DNA of 64,000 bases, taken from positions 22,009 through 86,008 of the forward strand of contig JAFSVU010000026.1 in assembly GCA_017444825.1 (NCBI GenBank). Reading direction: 5' to 3'. Every line of letters begins with the position of its first letter. Position 1 is the stretch's first letter. The stretch comes from Clostridia bacterium. GTDB taxonomy: Bacteria > Bacillota > Clostridia > UBA1212. This document shows positions 43,646 to 51,513 of this stretch, piece after piece. The position numbers and the translations under genes are program-made. The notes under the pieces are model-generated. The model saw only the letters and a program-made list of their open reading frames with translations, was not told where the DNA came from and did not search any database.

Positions 43646-44365
43646 TTAATTTGCGACCTTAACGATACTGTATCTCAGTATCCTGTCGCCCATCCTGTAT
43701 CCTTTTTCAAATACTTCCACAATGACGTTCTGTCCCGCCTGATCGTCGTCAACGTGCATCACCGCATTGTGAAGACCCGGATCGAATTCCTCGCCAAGGG
43801 CCTTTATCTCTTCAACGCCATTGTCGGCAAGGATCTTCTTTAGTATGTCATATATCATCTCAAAACCTGCGGTATACTGTTTAGCATCTTCGGGTACTTC
43901 TGTTTTAAGCGCTCTTTCGTACGCATCCACCACAGGGAGTATCTTTTTTAGTGTGTCAGCTTTAGAATCAAGATATCTTGTCTCAGTCTCTTTTGCGGTT
44001 CTCTTTTTATAGTTTTCAAAATCCGCCAGGAGCCTTAAATATCTTGTCTTCTCATCGGAAATGTCCTGAGTGAGTTTTTCGACCTTCTGTTCCAGTTCCT
44101 TCTCGTGCTTTGAGTTTTCCTTCTGTCTCTTTTTGTTAAAGAAGCTCTGACTTTTCTTGTTCTGAGCATCGGTCTCCGCATCCTTTTCGGAAGATCCTTC
44201 GGGAGTCTCTTCTTCTTTGACCTCGTCTTCGGTCACGATTTCGTCTTCCATAATCTCGGGAGCGACGGATCCGTCGTTTTCCGTTTTAACGGTTTCCTCG
44301 ACCTGCTCTTCTTTTATTTCCTTTTCCGATTCCTTTCCGGAACCTTCGATCTTGACTTTTGCCAT
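43646..44365 (-). CDS. grpE: Nucleotide exchange factor GrpE
   Basis: 239 residues. The first 90 are acidic and low-complexity (Glu/Lys rich); the coiled coil and beta domain follow with YLRLLADFENYKKRTAKETE, ILPVVDAYERAL and the closing HNAVMHVDDDQAGQNVIVEVFEKGYRMGDRILRYSIVKVAN. It releases ADP from DnaK. The ATG at 44363-44365 sits 7 bases after AAAGGAG; a TTG immediately before is ignored. Confidence 0.98.
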   Translation of the reverse strand: MAKVKIEGSGKESEKEIKEEQVEETVKTENDGSVAPEIMEDEIVTEDEVKEEETPEGSSEKDAETDAQNKKSQSFFNKKRQKENSKHEKELEQKVEKLTQDISDEKTRYLRLLADFENYKKRTAKETETRYLDSKADTLKKILPVVDAYERALKTEVPEDAKQYTAGFEMIYDILKKILADNGVEEIKALGEEFDPGLHNAVMHVDDDQAGQNVIVEVFEKGYRMGDRILRYSIVKVAN

Positions 44366-44378
44366 CAATATTCTCCTT

Positions 44379-45509
44379 TCATGGCTTTATGTCCTTATCA
44401 GCCGATTCTCCGGACACATCCTGACCAATGTCGTCGCCTTTGAAATGCTCCGGAATCAGCTTTTTACCGCCTTCGCGGGATTTCTTTTCCAGCATCTTCT
44501 TCATGAACTCAAGAGATGCGATCACGTTTTTATAATCCATTCTGGTAGGTCCGACAACACTGACGGTTCCGATGCAGGTGCCGTCCACCTCAAATTTGGC
44601 GGATACCACCGAGTAATCGCTCATATCGTCATCGCCGTTTTCAGTTCCTATGGAAATCGTGAGACCGTTGCCCAAGTCCTCCGAAGAATTGACAATCTTT
44701 TCGACCATCTCTTCATTCTGTATCATCTCGATAAAGTTTCTTGCTTTTTCCACGCTGACAAACTCAGGATGTCTCAAAAGAAGTGATGTGCCTTCGGTAT
44801 ATATCTCATCCTTACCGATCTCCTTGATACAGTCGAATATCGCATCAACAAAAGGCAGGAGTATGCTTCTTTCGATTCCGGCCTCTTCGGATATCCGGTT
44901 CAGAGTCATAAGTGTTACCGAGCTTGCGGGTTTACCATAAAAATATCTGTTGATGATGCCGGACATCTCGATAAGAACGTCGGGAGCTATCTTACGGTCA
45001 AGAGATACGAGCTTGTTTTTTACCGAATTATCATCGGTAACCACTATAACGAGTGCACTGTTATCGTCGACCGGTACAAGCTGAAGAGCTTTTACGGAGT
45101 TTTTCGCATTTCCGTGGGTCACGCCAATGGCGGTGTAATTTGTAAGCTGAGAAGCGATCTCGGCGCAGGCTTTGATAAGCTTTCCGTATTCCGACATCTT
45201 GTCCTCGAGCTTTGTAAGTATCTCGTTTGCAAGCGCCGGATCCTTGGCTGCAGGCTCAAGTATTTTATCAACATACGTTCTGTAGCCTTTAGCTGACGGA
45301 ACTCTTCCGGCGGAAGTATGGGGAGATGAGATGTAACCCATTTCTTCAAGATCTGCCATCTCGTTCCTGATAGTAGCGGAGCTTAGGCCCATGTCGTATT
45401 TTTTTGCAACAGTTCTTGACCCTACGGGTTCGGAGCTTTCGATATAGTCATCGATGATGGCTTTTAATATCATAAGTTTTCTTGCGTCAAGCTCTTCGTT
45501 CTTAGCCAT
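44379..45509 (-). CDS. hrcA: Heat-inducible transcription repressor HrcA
   Basis: 376 residues. The winged-helix domain covers MILKAIIDDYIESSEPVGSRTVAKKYDMGLSSATIRNEMADLEEMGYISSPHTSAGRVPSAKGYRTYVD, followed by the GAF-like dimerisation domain. It represses its own operon through CIRCE, with GroEL as the usual co-sensor. ATG at 45507-45509 chosen because it gives the standard HrcA start and lies downstream of AAAGGA; the frame extends 12 codons further without a ribosome site. Confidence 0.97.
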   Translation of the reverse strand: MAKNEELDARKLMILKAIIDDYIESSEPVGSRTVAKKYDMGLSSATIRNEMADLEEMGYISSPHTSAGRVPSAKGYRTYVDKILEPAAKDPALANEILTKLEDKMSEYGKLIKACAEIASQLTNYTAIGVTHGNAKNSVKALQLVPVDDNSALVIVVTDDNSVKNKLVSLDRKIAPDVLIEMSGIINRYFYGKPASSVTLMTLNRISEEAGIERSILLPFVDAIFDCIKEIGKDEIYTEGTSLLLRHPEFVSVEKARNFIEMIQNEEMVEKIVNSSEDLGNGLTISIGTENGDDDMSDYSVVSAKFEVDGTCIGTVSVVGPTRMDYKNVIASLEFMKKMLEKKSREGGKKLIPEHFKGDDIGQDVSGESADKDIKP

Positions 45510-45538
45510 TTTCCGCGGATCCTTTCGTTGCAAGTCTG

Positions 45539-45565
45539 TTAGCACTCAATTATCCCGAGTGCTAA
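45539..45565 (-). promoter_or_regulatory. CIRCE operator
   Basis: Perfect consensus TTAGCACTC-N9-GAGTGCTAA between the promoter and the hrcA start, so hrcA, grpE, dnaK and dnaJ are under HrcA control. Confidence 0.99.
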
Positions 45566-45569
45566 CGGA

Positions 45570-45598
45570 AGTATACAACCTACCGTAACCAATGTCAA
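45570..45598 (-). promoter_or_regulatory. Promoter of the hrcA-grpE-dnaK-dnaJ operon
   Basis: Perfect TTGACA (45593-45598), 17-base spacer, TATACT (45570-45575), with CIRCE immediately downstream. Confidence 0.95.
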
Positions 45599-45635
45599 CA
45601 ACAATTTTGGATTTCTTTAAAAATATTTCAATCTT

Positions 45636-45669
45636 TAAAAAAGCCTTCACCGTTTCATACGGGAAGGCC
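45636..45669 (-). terminator. Terminator of the two-component operon
   Basis: On the minus strand GGCCTTC pairs with GAAGGC and is followed by TTTTTTAA, shortly after the kinase stop codon. Confidence 0.85.
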
Positions 45670-45701
45670 ACTTGCGTAAGTTATAAACAATATGACAAAT
45701 G

Positions 45702-46979
45702 TCAAAGAGTTACTTTAAATATAGTAAAGTCGGGATCAGCGTGGGCGCTCTGGCATACTATGCTGCCGTTGTGTTCCTCAACGATCGACCGTGCTATTGA
45801 AAGACCGAGACCGTAGCTGCCGAAATTCTCATCCCTCGCTCTTGACTGGTCCACCCGATAGAATCTGTCAAATATCTTTTTGCGGTTTTCCTTTTCGACA
45901 TAGCTGCCTGTGTTTTTGACGGAAAGGTATACGTTGCCGAAGCCCTTCGAAAGCTTTACGGTTATGGAGCCCGGATCGCCGGCATATTTAACGGCATTGT
46001 CAAGAAGTATGCCGATGAGTCTTCTCAGCTTTTCCGGTGAGCCGATGACGTTGATATTATCCGCTATATCGGTGTCTATCAATACGCCTTTTTCAAAGGC
46101 CATTGCGTCAAAGGTCATAACTGTTTCATTTACGATGGAGGAGAAGTCCACCTCCTCGAACGTCTTTGCGTCATCCGCGCGCTCAAGTCTTGAAGCCGCA
46201 AGGAGCTCTGAGATCAGGCCAGCCATCCTTAGAGATTCGTTTTTAATGCTGGTCAGCCACTTGCTTTCGCCGATATCGCTTTCAAGCACGTCCGCATTCG
46301 ACGTAATTACAGCAAGCGGAGTCTTAAGTTCATGGCTAACGTCGCTTATAAACGTACTCTGGTTATCGAGAGTATCCTCGATAGGTTTTACCAGCCAGCC
46401 GGATAGTATCCTGCCGAGCCAGGAGCTGAACAAGAGGCCGAGAACGAAAATTGCGACAGTCGTGCTGATAACGACTTTAATGTTGTCAATAAAATACTCG
46501 TCACCGCTGAATAGAACAAGGGTCCCGGAGGAATACTCATGCTTTGAAAAGACAGTAAAACCCATCAGACCTTTTTCGTCCTTGCCGTCGGCCACCGAAA
46601 GCGCATAGGTGACCATGGTGGAGACGTCCGCATTGTCGGTGTCATGAAAGCATAAGACATAGGGATATCTGAGAGTGCCTTTGAACTGCTTGTTCGACCT
46701 GTTGTAATCCGCCACGAAGATAGCTATATCCTGACCGAAGTCAAAGTCATTGGCGATTACTTCAGTCTCACTGGTGCCGGTTGAAGGAAGATTCTCAGGT
46801 ATTAAAGCCGCAAGAGTTTCATCGTCGATCTTCGCAAACTCGCTGGCCATCTCGGAATAGATGATAGCCATGCTTTGGGAATAATACGTGATAATGATAG
46901 TCAGCCCAACAAGAGCGACTATCAGCGACATGCCAAGACCTATCAGAAAGGAAAGCCTTTTCCTTAATTTATCTACCAT
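45702..46979 (-). CDS. Sensor histidine kinase
   Basis: 425 residues: transmembrane span (about 12-34), extracellular sensor domain (35-165), second span (168-190), then the kinase core. The phosphorylated His216 is in ISDVSHELKTPLAVITSN; the N box is LLDNAVKYAGD, followed by VKNTGSYVEKENRKKIFDRFYRVDQSR and the G box GSYGLGLSIARSIVEEHNGSI. A signal cannot be predicted. It follows the response regulator gene by 35 bases and is cognate to it. The ATG has AGGTGAT upstream. Confidence 0.96.
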   Translation of the reverse strand: MVDKLRKRLSFLIGLGMSLIVALVGLTIIITYYSQSMAIIYSEMASEFAKIDDETLAALIPENLPSTGTSETEVIANDFDFGQDIAIFVADYNRSNKQFKGTLRYPYVLCFHDTDNADVSTMVTYALSVADGKDEKGLMGFTVFSKHEYSSGTLVLFSGDEYFIDNIKVVISTTVAIFVLGLLFSSWLGRILSGWLVKPIEDTLDNQSTFISDVSHELKTPLAVITSNADVLESDIGESKWLTSIKNESLRMAGLISELLAASRLERADDAKTFEEVDFSSIVNETVMTFDAMAFEKGVLIDTDIADNINVIGSPEKLRRLIGILLDNAVKYAGDPGSITVKLSKGFGNVYLSVKNTGSYVEKENRKKIFDRFYRVDQSRARDENFGSYGLGLSIARSIVEEHNGSIVCQSAHADPDFTIFKVTL

Positions 46980-47014
46980 AGCCTAAATCACCTCTGACCG
47001 GTCTTTTTATCTTA

Positions 47015-47725
47015 TCAATCAGGCTGCTGGGCCTGGGATTCGTCAATAAGCTTATAACCTCTGCTTCTTATGGCCTTTATGACCATCTTGCTTTCAAGGA
47101 ATGCCAGCTTCTTTCTGAGGAATGAGATGTAGACCTCCACACTGTTGTACTCGGCATCGGAGAGAAAACCCCAGACCTTGTCAATGAAATTTTCCTTGGA
47201 GATGATCTCGCCCTCTTTTTTCATGATGTATTCCATCATCTGATATTCCTTGGCGGAGAGCTGGATCTCTTTTTTTGTACCCTTCTCCGGATTCTCGCAG
47301 GAAAGGATGCAGGTCTTTGTGTTGAGCACAAGATCACCGTATGATATAGTAAACGTCTCCTGCTCGCCTTTTCTTCTTGACACAGCCTTGATCCTCATGA
47401 GAAGCTCCGTGGCCTGGAAAGGCTTGGTAAGGTAGTCGTCCGCGCCAAGATCAAAGCCGGTCACTTTATCCTTAATACTTGATTTTGCGGTGAGAAGGAT
47501 AACGGGTGTGAAATTCTTCTCGGCTCTTATAGTCTGGAGAACTTTAAAACCGCTCATCTTCGGCAGCATAATGTCAAGTACGATGACGTCGTAAATACCG
47601 CTCTGGGCAGCCTCAAGTCCTTTCTCGCCGTCGTACTGCGCATCAACGTTAATATGATTCTTTTGCATAATCTTAACAAGAGCGTCGGACAGCGATCTCT
47701 CGTCTTCAACCAGTAGGATCCTCAT
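47015..47725 (-). CDS. OmpR/PhoB-family response regulator
   Basis: 236 residues. The receiver domain has LLVEDERSLSDAL, the phospho-acceptor Asp51 in DVIVLDIMLPKMSGF, and LTAKSSIKDKVTGFDLGADDYLTKPF (Thr, Lys). The C-terminal winged helix has LSAKEYQMMEYIMKKEGEIISKENFIDKVWGF and IRSRGYKL. DNA targets are unknown. Ribosome site AAAGGAGG. The gene lies downstream of the J-domain-like membrane protein gene, 53 bases away. Confidence 0.97.
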   Translation of the reverse strand: MRILLVEDERSLSDALVKIMQKNHINVDAQYDGEKGLEAAQSGIYDVIVLDIMLPKMSGFKVLQTIRAEKNFTPVILLTAKSSIKDKVTGFDLGADDYLTKPFQATELLMRIKAVSRRKGEQETFTISYGDLVLNTKTCILSCENPEKGTKKEIQLSAKEYQMMEYIMKKEGEIISKENFIDKVWGFLSDAEYNSVEVYISFLRKKLAFLESKMVIKAIRSRGYKLIDESQAQQPD

Positions 47726-47778
47726 AATGCCTCCTTTTAGTGTATGTTATTTGGCGTCGCCAATGTGTCCTTGGGAAA

Positions 47779-48753
47779 TCATTCCCCTTTATAATTTAAA
47801 AGCTCCGAAAGAAATTCGGCCGATTTTTCGATATTGGTGCTTCTTCTGGCAATGCAGAATATCATGCTCTTTTCCTGGCCTTTTTCTTCGTCAAAAAGCC
47901 AAACAAGCCCCGTGTCTTCAAAGAATTTCGTATCAGTAACGTCGATGCCGTAGATCGCATGAGGGACAAGCACGTTTCCGTCTTCATCGGGCTCAGATTC
48001 ATATTCATAAATGTTAAGAAGCCATGAATCGCTGTGTTTATCACAATAATCCGAGTAAATCTCGTCAAGGGGCAGAAATGCGTATTCTTTCACCCATGTG
48101 TCGTAGGACTCCTTGTCGATAAGAACAACGTCCAGCTGTCCGGGGGCCATAAGCTGACCGAGGAAGGCTTCCGCATTGGTCCTTGCGTTGGCGTCGAGAA
48201 GCGAGGTCTCGGTGGTAACGGTAAAGAAGGATATCTGGACATTGTTAAAGAATTCGGATCTTTCATTCATCTCCTCGGAAAGATCAGAGCTGAGACTTTG
48301 AATGTAGGCTCCTACGAATTTGAGCTTAAGGTCAGCCTTCGGACCAAGATTCTGAAGTATAAATACCACCGCGAGAACGATGATCACGACAACAAGCATA
48401 ACCGCAAGCCTGTACTGCTCGATCCAGGTCAGGAACTTTCCGTACTTGCGCCTTATCTTATAAGGAATGAATGACGTGGGGTTGTCGTCATTAAAGTCGT
48501 GGGAATACCCGAATAACTTATCATAAGCTCCGGTGATCCTTCTGTAATAGGCAAGAGACTCATACGTCTCGCCGTATTCGTCCACCTGTCGTTTGTATTG
48601 GCGAAGAAGTGCGCCGTATTTTTTCTTTATTGCATCATCGGCAGCATCTCCGGGAAGGCCAAGGATCTCAAGGCATTCCTCCCTTGACAAATTCCGGAAG
48701 TCCTCCTCCGGCGGCAAAGTTCCGTCCTGCTGATTCGTTTCGTTAGTTTCCAT
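47779..48753 (-). CDS. Single-pass membrane protein with degenerate J-domain
   Basis: 324 residues. The cytoplasmic N-terminus (about 23-80: REECLEILGLPGDAADDAIKKKYGALLRQYKRQ ... YYRRITGAYDKLFGY) has the helix pattern of a J-domain, but the HPD loop is absent, so it is unlikely to activate DnaK in the usual way. A transmembrane span (about 118-136, LAVMLVVVIIVLAVVFILQ) leads to an extracellular domain of about 185 residues with no recognised family. It lies upstream of the two-component pair on the same strand and might be an accessory sensor; this is inference from position only. Confidence 0.8.
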   Translation of the reverse strand: METNETNQQDGTLPPEEDFRNLSREECLEILGLPGDAADDAIKKKYGALLRQYKRQVDEYGETYESLAYYRRITGAYDKLFGYSHDFNDDNPTSFIPYKIRRKYGKFLTWIEQYRLAVMLVVVIIVLAVVFILQNLGPKADLKLKFVGAYIQSLSSDLSEEMNERSEFFNNVQISFFTVTTETSLLDANARTNAEAFLGQLMAPGQLDVVLIDKESYDTWVKEYAFLPLDEIYSDYCDKHSDSWLLNIYEYESEPDEDGNVLVPHAIYGIDVTDTKFFEDTGLVWLFDEEKGQEKSMIFCIARRSTNIEKSAEFLSELLNYKGE

Positions 48754-48905
48754 AGTGTCTTTTCCCTGAGAGAATTATTATTCCTTAAAATTTTGACGCG
48801 AAAACCTTAAAAGAAGCTTAAACGACTGTTTCTTATTTTACAAGCCAATAATATCACAATGCGAATTTGTTTACAACCTGTCCCTAAAAACACGATAAAA
48901 ATCAT

Positions 48906-48935
48906 TTGACAAAATATTTTATATATTTATATAAT
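48906..48935 (+). promoter_or_regulatory. Promoter for the PC4-like gene
   Basis: Perfect TTGACA (48906-48911), 18-base AT-only spacer, perfect TATAAT (48930-48935). Confidence 0.9.
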
Positions 48936-48987
48936 ATAAAGGCGGATCAAAATAATAAAATTACCGCAACTAAAACGGAGGTTCGAT

Positions 48988-49212
48988 ATGCCTGATATTA
49001 CTTATGAAATTGTAGAGACACTTGCTGTATTTACCGACAGTGACACAAGAGGCGGATGGGCTAAAGAGCTCAATCTTATTTCATGGAACGGTAACCCCGC
49101 AAAATATGATATCAGATCCTGGAACGAGGATCACTCCCGTATGGGAAAAGGAATCACCCTTTCGGAAGACGAGATGAAGCAGCTCAAGAAAGCACTTGAC
49201 GGCATCTTTTGA
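48988..49212 (+). CDS. YdbC-family PC4-like single-stranded nucleic-acid-binding protein
   Basis: 74 residues. ITYEIVETLAVFTDSDTRGGWAKELNLISWNGNPAKYDIRSWNEDHSRMGKGITLSEDEMKQLKKAL is the compact PC4/YdbC fold (a curved beta-sheet plus one helix, a dimer that binds ssDNA or RNA). The family is near-ubiquitous in Firmicutes; its physiological role is poorly defined. ATG behind GGAGG with 6-base spacing and a near-perfect promoter suggest strong expression. Confidence 0.95.
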   Translation: MPDITYEIVETLAVFTDSDTRGGWAKELNLISWNGNPAKYDIRSWNEDHSRMGKGITLSEDEMKQLKKALDGIF

Positions 49213-49248
49213 TAACTGACATCACATTTGCCATAGCAGCATGCAAAT

Positions 49249-49284
49249 GAACCGGCGCCTTGTCGATGCCGGTTCTTTTGTTAT
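49249..49284 (+). terminator. Terminator after the PC4-like gene
   Basis: GAACCGGC pairs with GCCGGTTC, followed by TTTTGTTATT. Confidence 0.9.
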
Positions 49285-49310
49285 TGTGTGCCGGGCACGG
49301 CACACAATAA
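49281..49310. repeat. Perfect 13-bp inverted repeat
   Basis: TTATTGTGTGCCG-ggca-CGGCACACAATAA forms an exact 13-bp stem with a 4-base loop, between the terminators of two convergent transcripts. Its GTGCCG core recalls the boxes of the heptad arrays but no heptamers are present. Confidence 0.8.
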
Positions 49311-49311
49311 T

Positions 49312-49350
49312 AAAAACCCCTTTTGTTCCGGTGGACAAAAGAGGTTTTTA
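49312..49350 (-). terminator. Terminator of tRNA-Leu
   Basis: On the minus strand AAAAACCTC and TTTTGTC pair with GACAAAA and GGTTTTT, ending in a T-run directly after the tRNA. Confidence 0.75.
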
Positions 49351-49354
49351 TAAC

Positions 49355-49439
49355 TGGTGCGATCGACGAGACTTGAACTCGTATGGGTGTTCCCACACGC
49401 CCCTCAAACGTGCGCGTCTGCCAGTTCCGCCACGATCGC
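49355..49439 (-). tRNA. tRNA-Leu (GAG)
   Basis: 85 bases with encoded CCA. Acceptor GCGATCG pairs with CGATCGC; anticodon stem CACGT / GCGTG with loop TTGAGGG gives anticodon GAG; long variable arm (class II); T-arm AGTTCAAGTCT. Confidence 0.97.
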
Positions 49440-49467
49440 AAGCAGGCCGTTTCAAAACAGCTTCGCA

Positions 49468-49496
49468 ATTATAAAGCATAAGAACAAGTCTGTCAA
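49468..49496 (-). promoter_or_regulatory. Strong promoter of tRNA-Leu
   Basis: Perfect TTGACA (49491-49496), 17-base spacer, perfect TATAAT (49468-49473). It shares the upstream block TGAAAAAAGTACTTGACA and the downstream TGCGAAGC with the promoter at 25122-25151. Confidence 0.92.
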
Positions 49497-49549
49497 GTAC
49501 TTTTTTCATGTGCTCTACGAAAAACCGGAAAAGACAATTACCGATAAAT

Positions 49550-50836
49550 TTATTGTTCCGCAGCGCTCTTCCTGCGCCTGATAAAGCTCCCTGCAGGAAT
49601 ATCGACCGTGGCATTGATCTTTACCTTCATCATTGGCACATTGGCGATAGAAAGAGGAAGACCGTCACCGTTACGGAGATTACTTACAGTTATGCTTGTA
49701 AAACTTGACGATCCGGGAGATATGACCTCCAGTTTCTCACCCTCCTTGAACGGGCCTTTAACGGTCACTGTAACGTCAAAAGATCCTGCATCAACGCATT
49801 TTTCGGAAGATTCCACTATACCCAGGAAGTCGGTGTTCCTTACGTATGATGAAGATGAGTTTATCTGCTCGCCCTTTCCGCCAAAATAAAAGCCGGTGTA
49901 ATATTCGCGGTGGGAGCAGCTGAGGATCTCTGAGATCAGCTCATCCATAAAGACTTTGTCTTTACCGTACCTGCCATCATTGGCCATATAAGCATCTAAA
50001 GCGATTCTGTAGGCTCTTACGGTAGTGGCAGTATAGAATTCACTTTTCATCCTGCCTTCGATCTTAAGGCTTCCTACGCCGTTTTGAGCAAGCTCCGGAA
50101 TATGTTCTATCATGCAAAGGTCCTTGGAGTTAAACAAAAAGGTCCCGCGGTCCGACTCTTCAACGGGGAAATACTCGCCGGGCCTTTTTTCTTCCATTAT
50201 TGCGTAGCTCCAGCGGCAGGGCTGAGCGCAGTCGCCCCGGTTTGAAGACCTGCCCGCAAGGTAGTCAGAGAGCATGCATCTTCCCGAAAAAGCCATGCAC
50301 ATCGCCCCGTGGACAAAGGCCTCAAGGTAAGGTTCATCTCTTTCGGAAAGTTCGGGGTGGCGCAGGATCAGATTACAGTTGATTCCGCCGATCTCGGAGA
50401 GTGACAGTTCTCTGGCAAGGTTTACCCGAGAAGCCCCGTTTGAAATATAAAAATCCACAGTCTCGGAATTCAGATTATTCGCCTGGGTACTTACGTGAAG
50501 AGGCATCTTTGGATAGTACTTTCTCAGCTTCATAAACACGCCAAGGTCCGCAACGATTATCCCGTGAACCCCCGCCTTCTGAAGAAAACCGGCATATTTC
50601 ATCATACTGTCAATGTCGCCGTCCCTGGCGATAATATTCATGGTGACGTATACCTTTTTTCCCAGGCTCTCGGCAAGCTTCACGGCTGAAACGATCTCAT
50701 CATCCGAAAAATTGCCTGCATTGGCGCGAAGGCCGAATGCATCACCGCCAAGGTATGCCGCATCGGCGCCGTAGAGAAAAGCAGTTTTCAGTTTTTCAAA
50801 ATTGCCTGCAGGGGCAAGAAGTTCAATTTTCTTCAT
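49550..50836 (-). CDS. U32-family peptidase / tRNA-hydroxylation (TrhP/YegQ-like) protein
   Basis: 428 residues. The TIM-barrel-like N-terminal part has LLAPAGNFEKLKTAFLYGADAAYLGG; the cysteine-containing U32 signature is EAFVHGAMCMAFSGRCMLSDYLAGRSSNRGDCAQPCRW, with SLKIEGRMKSEFY further on. Relatives are needed for tRNA wobble-uridine hydroxylation (TrhP) or are called collagenase-like peptidases; the former is more likely for a core gene. The C-terminal 100 residues form the beta-barrel extension of this subgroup. It follows the O-methyltransferase gene by 13 bases; that pairing recalls the trmR-yrrMN-yrrO arrangement of Bacillus tRNA modification genes. Confidence 0.92.
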   Translation of the reverse strand: MKKIELLAPAGNFEKLKTAFLYGADAAYLGGDAFGLRANAGNFSDDEIVSAVKLAESLGKKVYVTMNIIARDGDIDSMMKYAGFLQKAGVHGIIVADLGVFMKLRKYYPKMPLHVSTQANNLNSETVDFYISNGASRVNLARELSLSEIGGINCNLILRHPELSERDEPYLEAFVHGAMCMAFSGRCMLSDYLAGRSSNRGDCAQPCRWSYAIMEEKRPGEYFPVEESDRGTFLFNSKDLCMIEHIPELAQNGVGSLKIEGRMKSEFYTATTVRAYRIALDAYMANDGRYGKDKVFMDELISEILSCSHREYYTGFYFGGKGEQINSSSSYVRNTDFLGIVESSEKCVDAGSFDVTVTVKGPFKEGEKLEVISPGSSSFTSITVSNLRNGDGLPLSIANVPMMKVKINATVDIPAGSFIRRRKSAAEQ

Positions 50837-50849
50837 AATATATCCAGTG

Positions 50850-51509
50850 TCACTTTACAGTTGTTGTTTTTTTAACGGCCAGAAGCATACCGTCATCCAT
50901 CTTATCGATGCAGGCGGCAAAGTCGCCGTCCTTAGAAACTCTCTCAAGAAACTCTCTCAGATTATACACAATGGTCCTGTGCTTGTGTGGCACGTTTTCG
51001 CTTTCCTCAAGCTTCCCGTGATAGCACACATCGTCGGCCATGAGGAGCCCACCGTTCCGAAGAAGGCGCTTGGCGTCGTCATATATTGAATTATAACTGG
51101 ATTTAGAGCAGTCAAGAAAGATCAGATCATAGGGCCCCTCAAGACACGAAAACACTTCGCATGCGTCACCCTCGATCACCCTGACACAAGAAGAAAAGCC
51201 GGCCGCCTCAACGTTTTTACGAGCAATTTCGGCATTTCCGGGGTCTATCTCAACAGTGTCTATTCTGAAACCACCAGCGTGTATATCCTTCAGGACCTCA
51301 GCCGCAAGAACAGCCGAATATCCGTAAAGAGTGCCTGCCTCAAGTATCTTAAAAGGCCGCTGCATATAAAGAACAGTTTTATAAAGGGCGGCGTGATTTT
51401 CTCTGAGAGACGGTATATATGAGGATTTGTCGCAGGATGCTCTGAGACTTGCGGAGAAGCCTTCTTCGGTCACGATAGAATTAAAATCGCCAATGATATC
51501 ACCTTGCAT
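50850..51509 (-). CDS. SAM-dependent O-methyltransferase (class I, TrmR/YrrM-like)
   Basis: 219 residues. SAM motif ILEAGTLYGYSAVLAAEVL, acidic residue in RIDTVEIDPGNAEIARKN, then DLIFLDCSKSSY and GGLLMADDVCYHG, the catechol-O-methyltransferase-like fold. Together with the U32 gene directly downstream it matches the Bacillus order yrrM (trmR, methylation of 5-hydroxyuridine in tRNA) and yrrN/yrrO, so tRNA methylation is the best inference. The ATG at 51507-51509 lies 4 bases after the mltG stop; an upstream in-frame codon inside mltG is less likely. Confidence 0.9.
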   Translation of the reverse strand: MQGDIIGDFNSIVTEEGFSASLRASCDKSSYIPSLRENHAALYKTVLYMQRPFKILEAGTLYGYSAVLAAEVLKDIHAGGFRIDTVEIDPGNAEIARKNVEAAGFSSCVRVIEGDACEVFSCLEGPYDLIFLDCSKSSYNSIYDDAKRLLRNGGLLMADDVCYHGKLEESENVPHKHRTIVYNLREFLERVSKDGDFAACIDKMDDGMLLAVKKTTTVK

Positions 51510-51513
51510 AATA

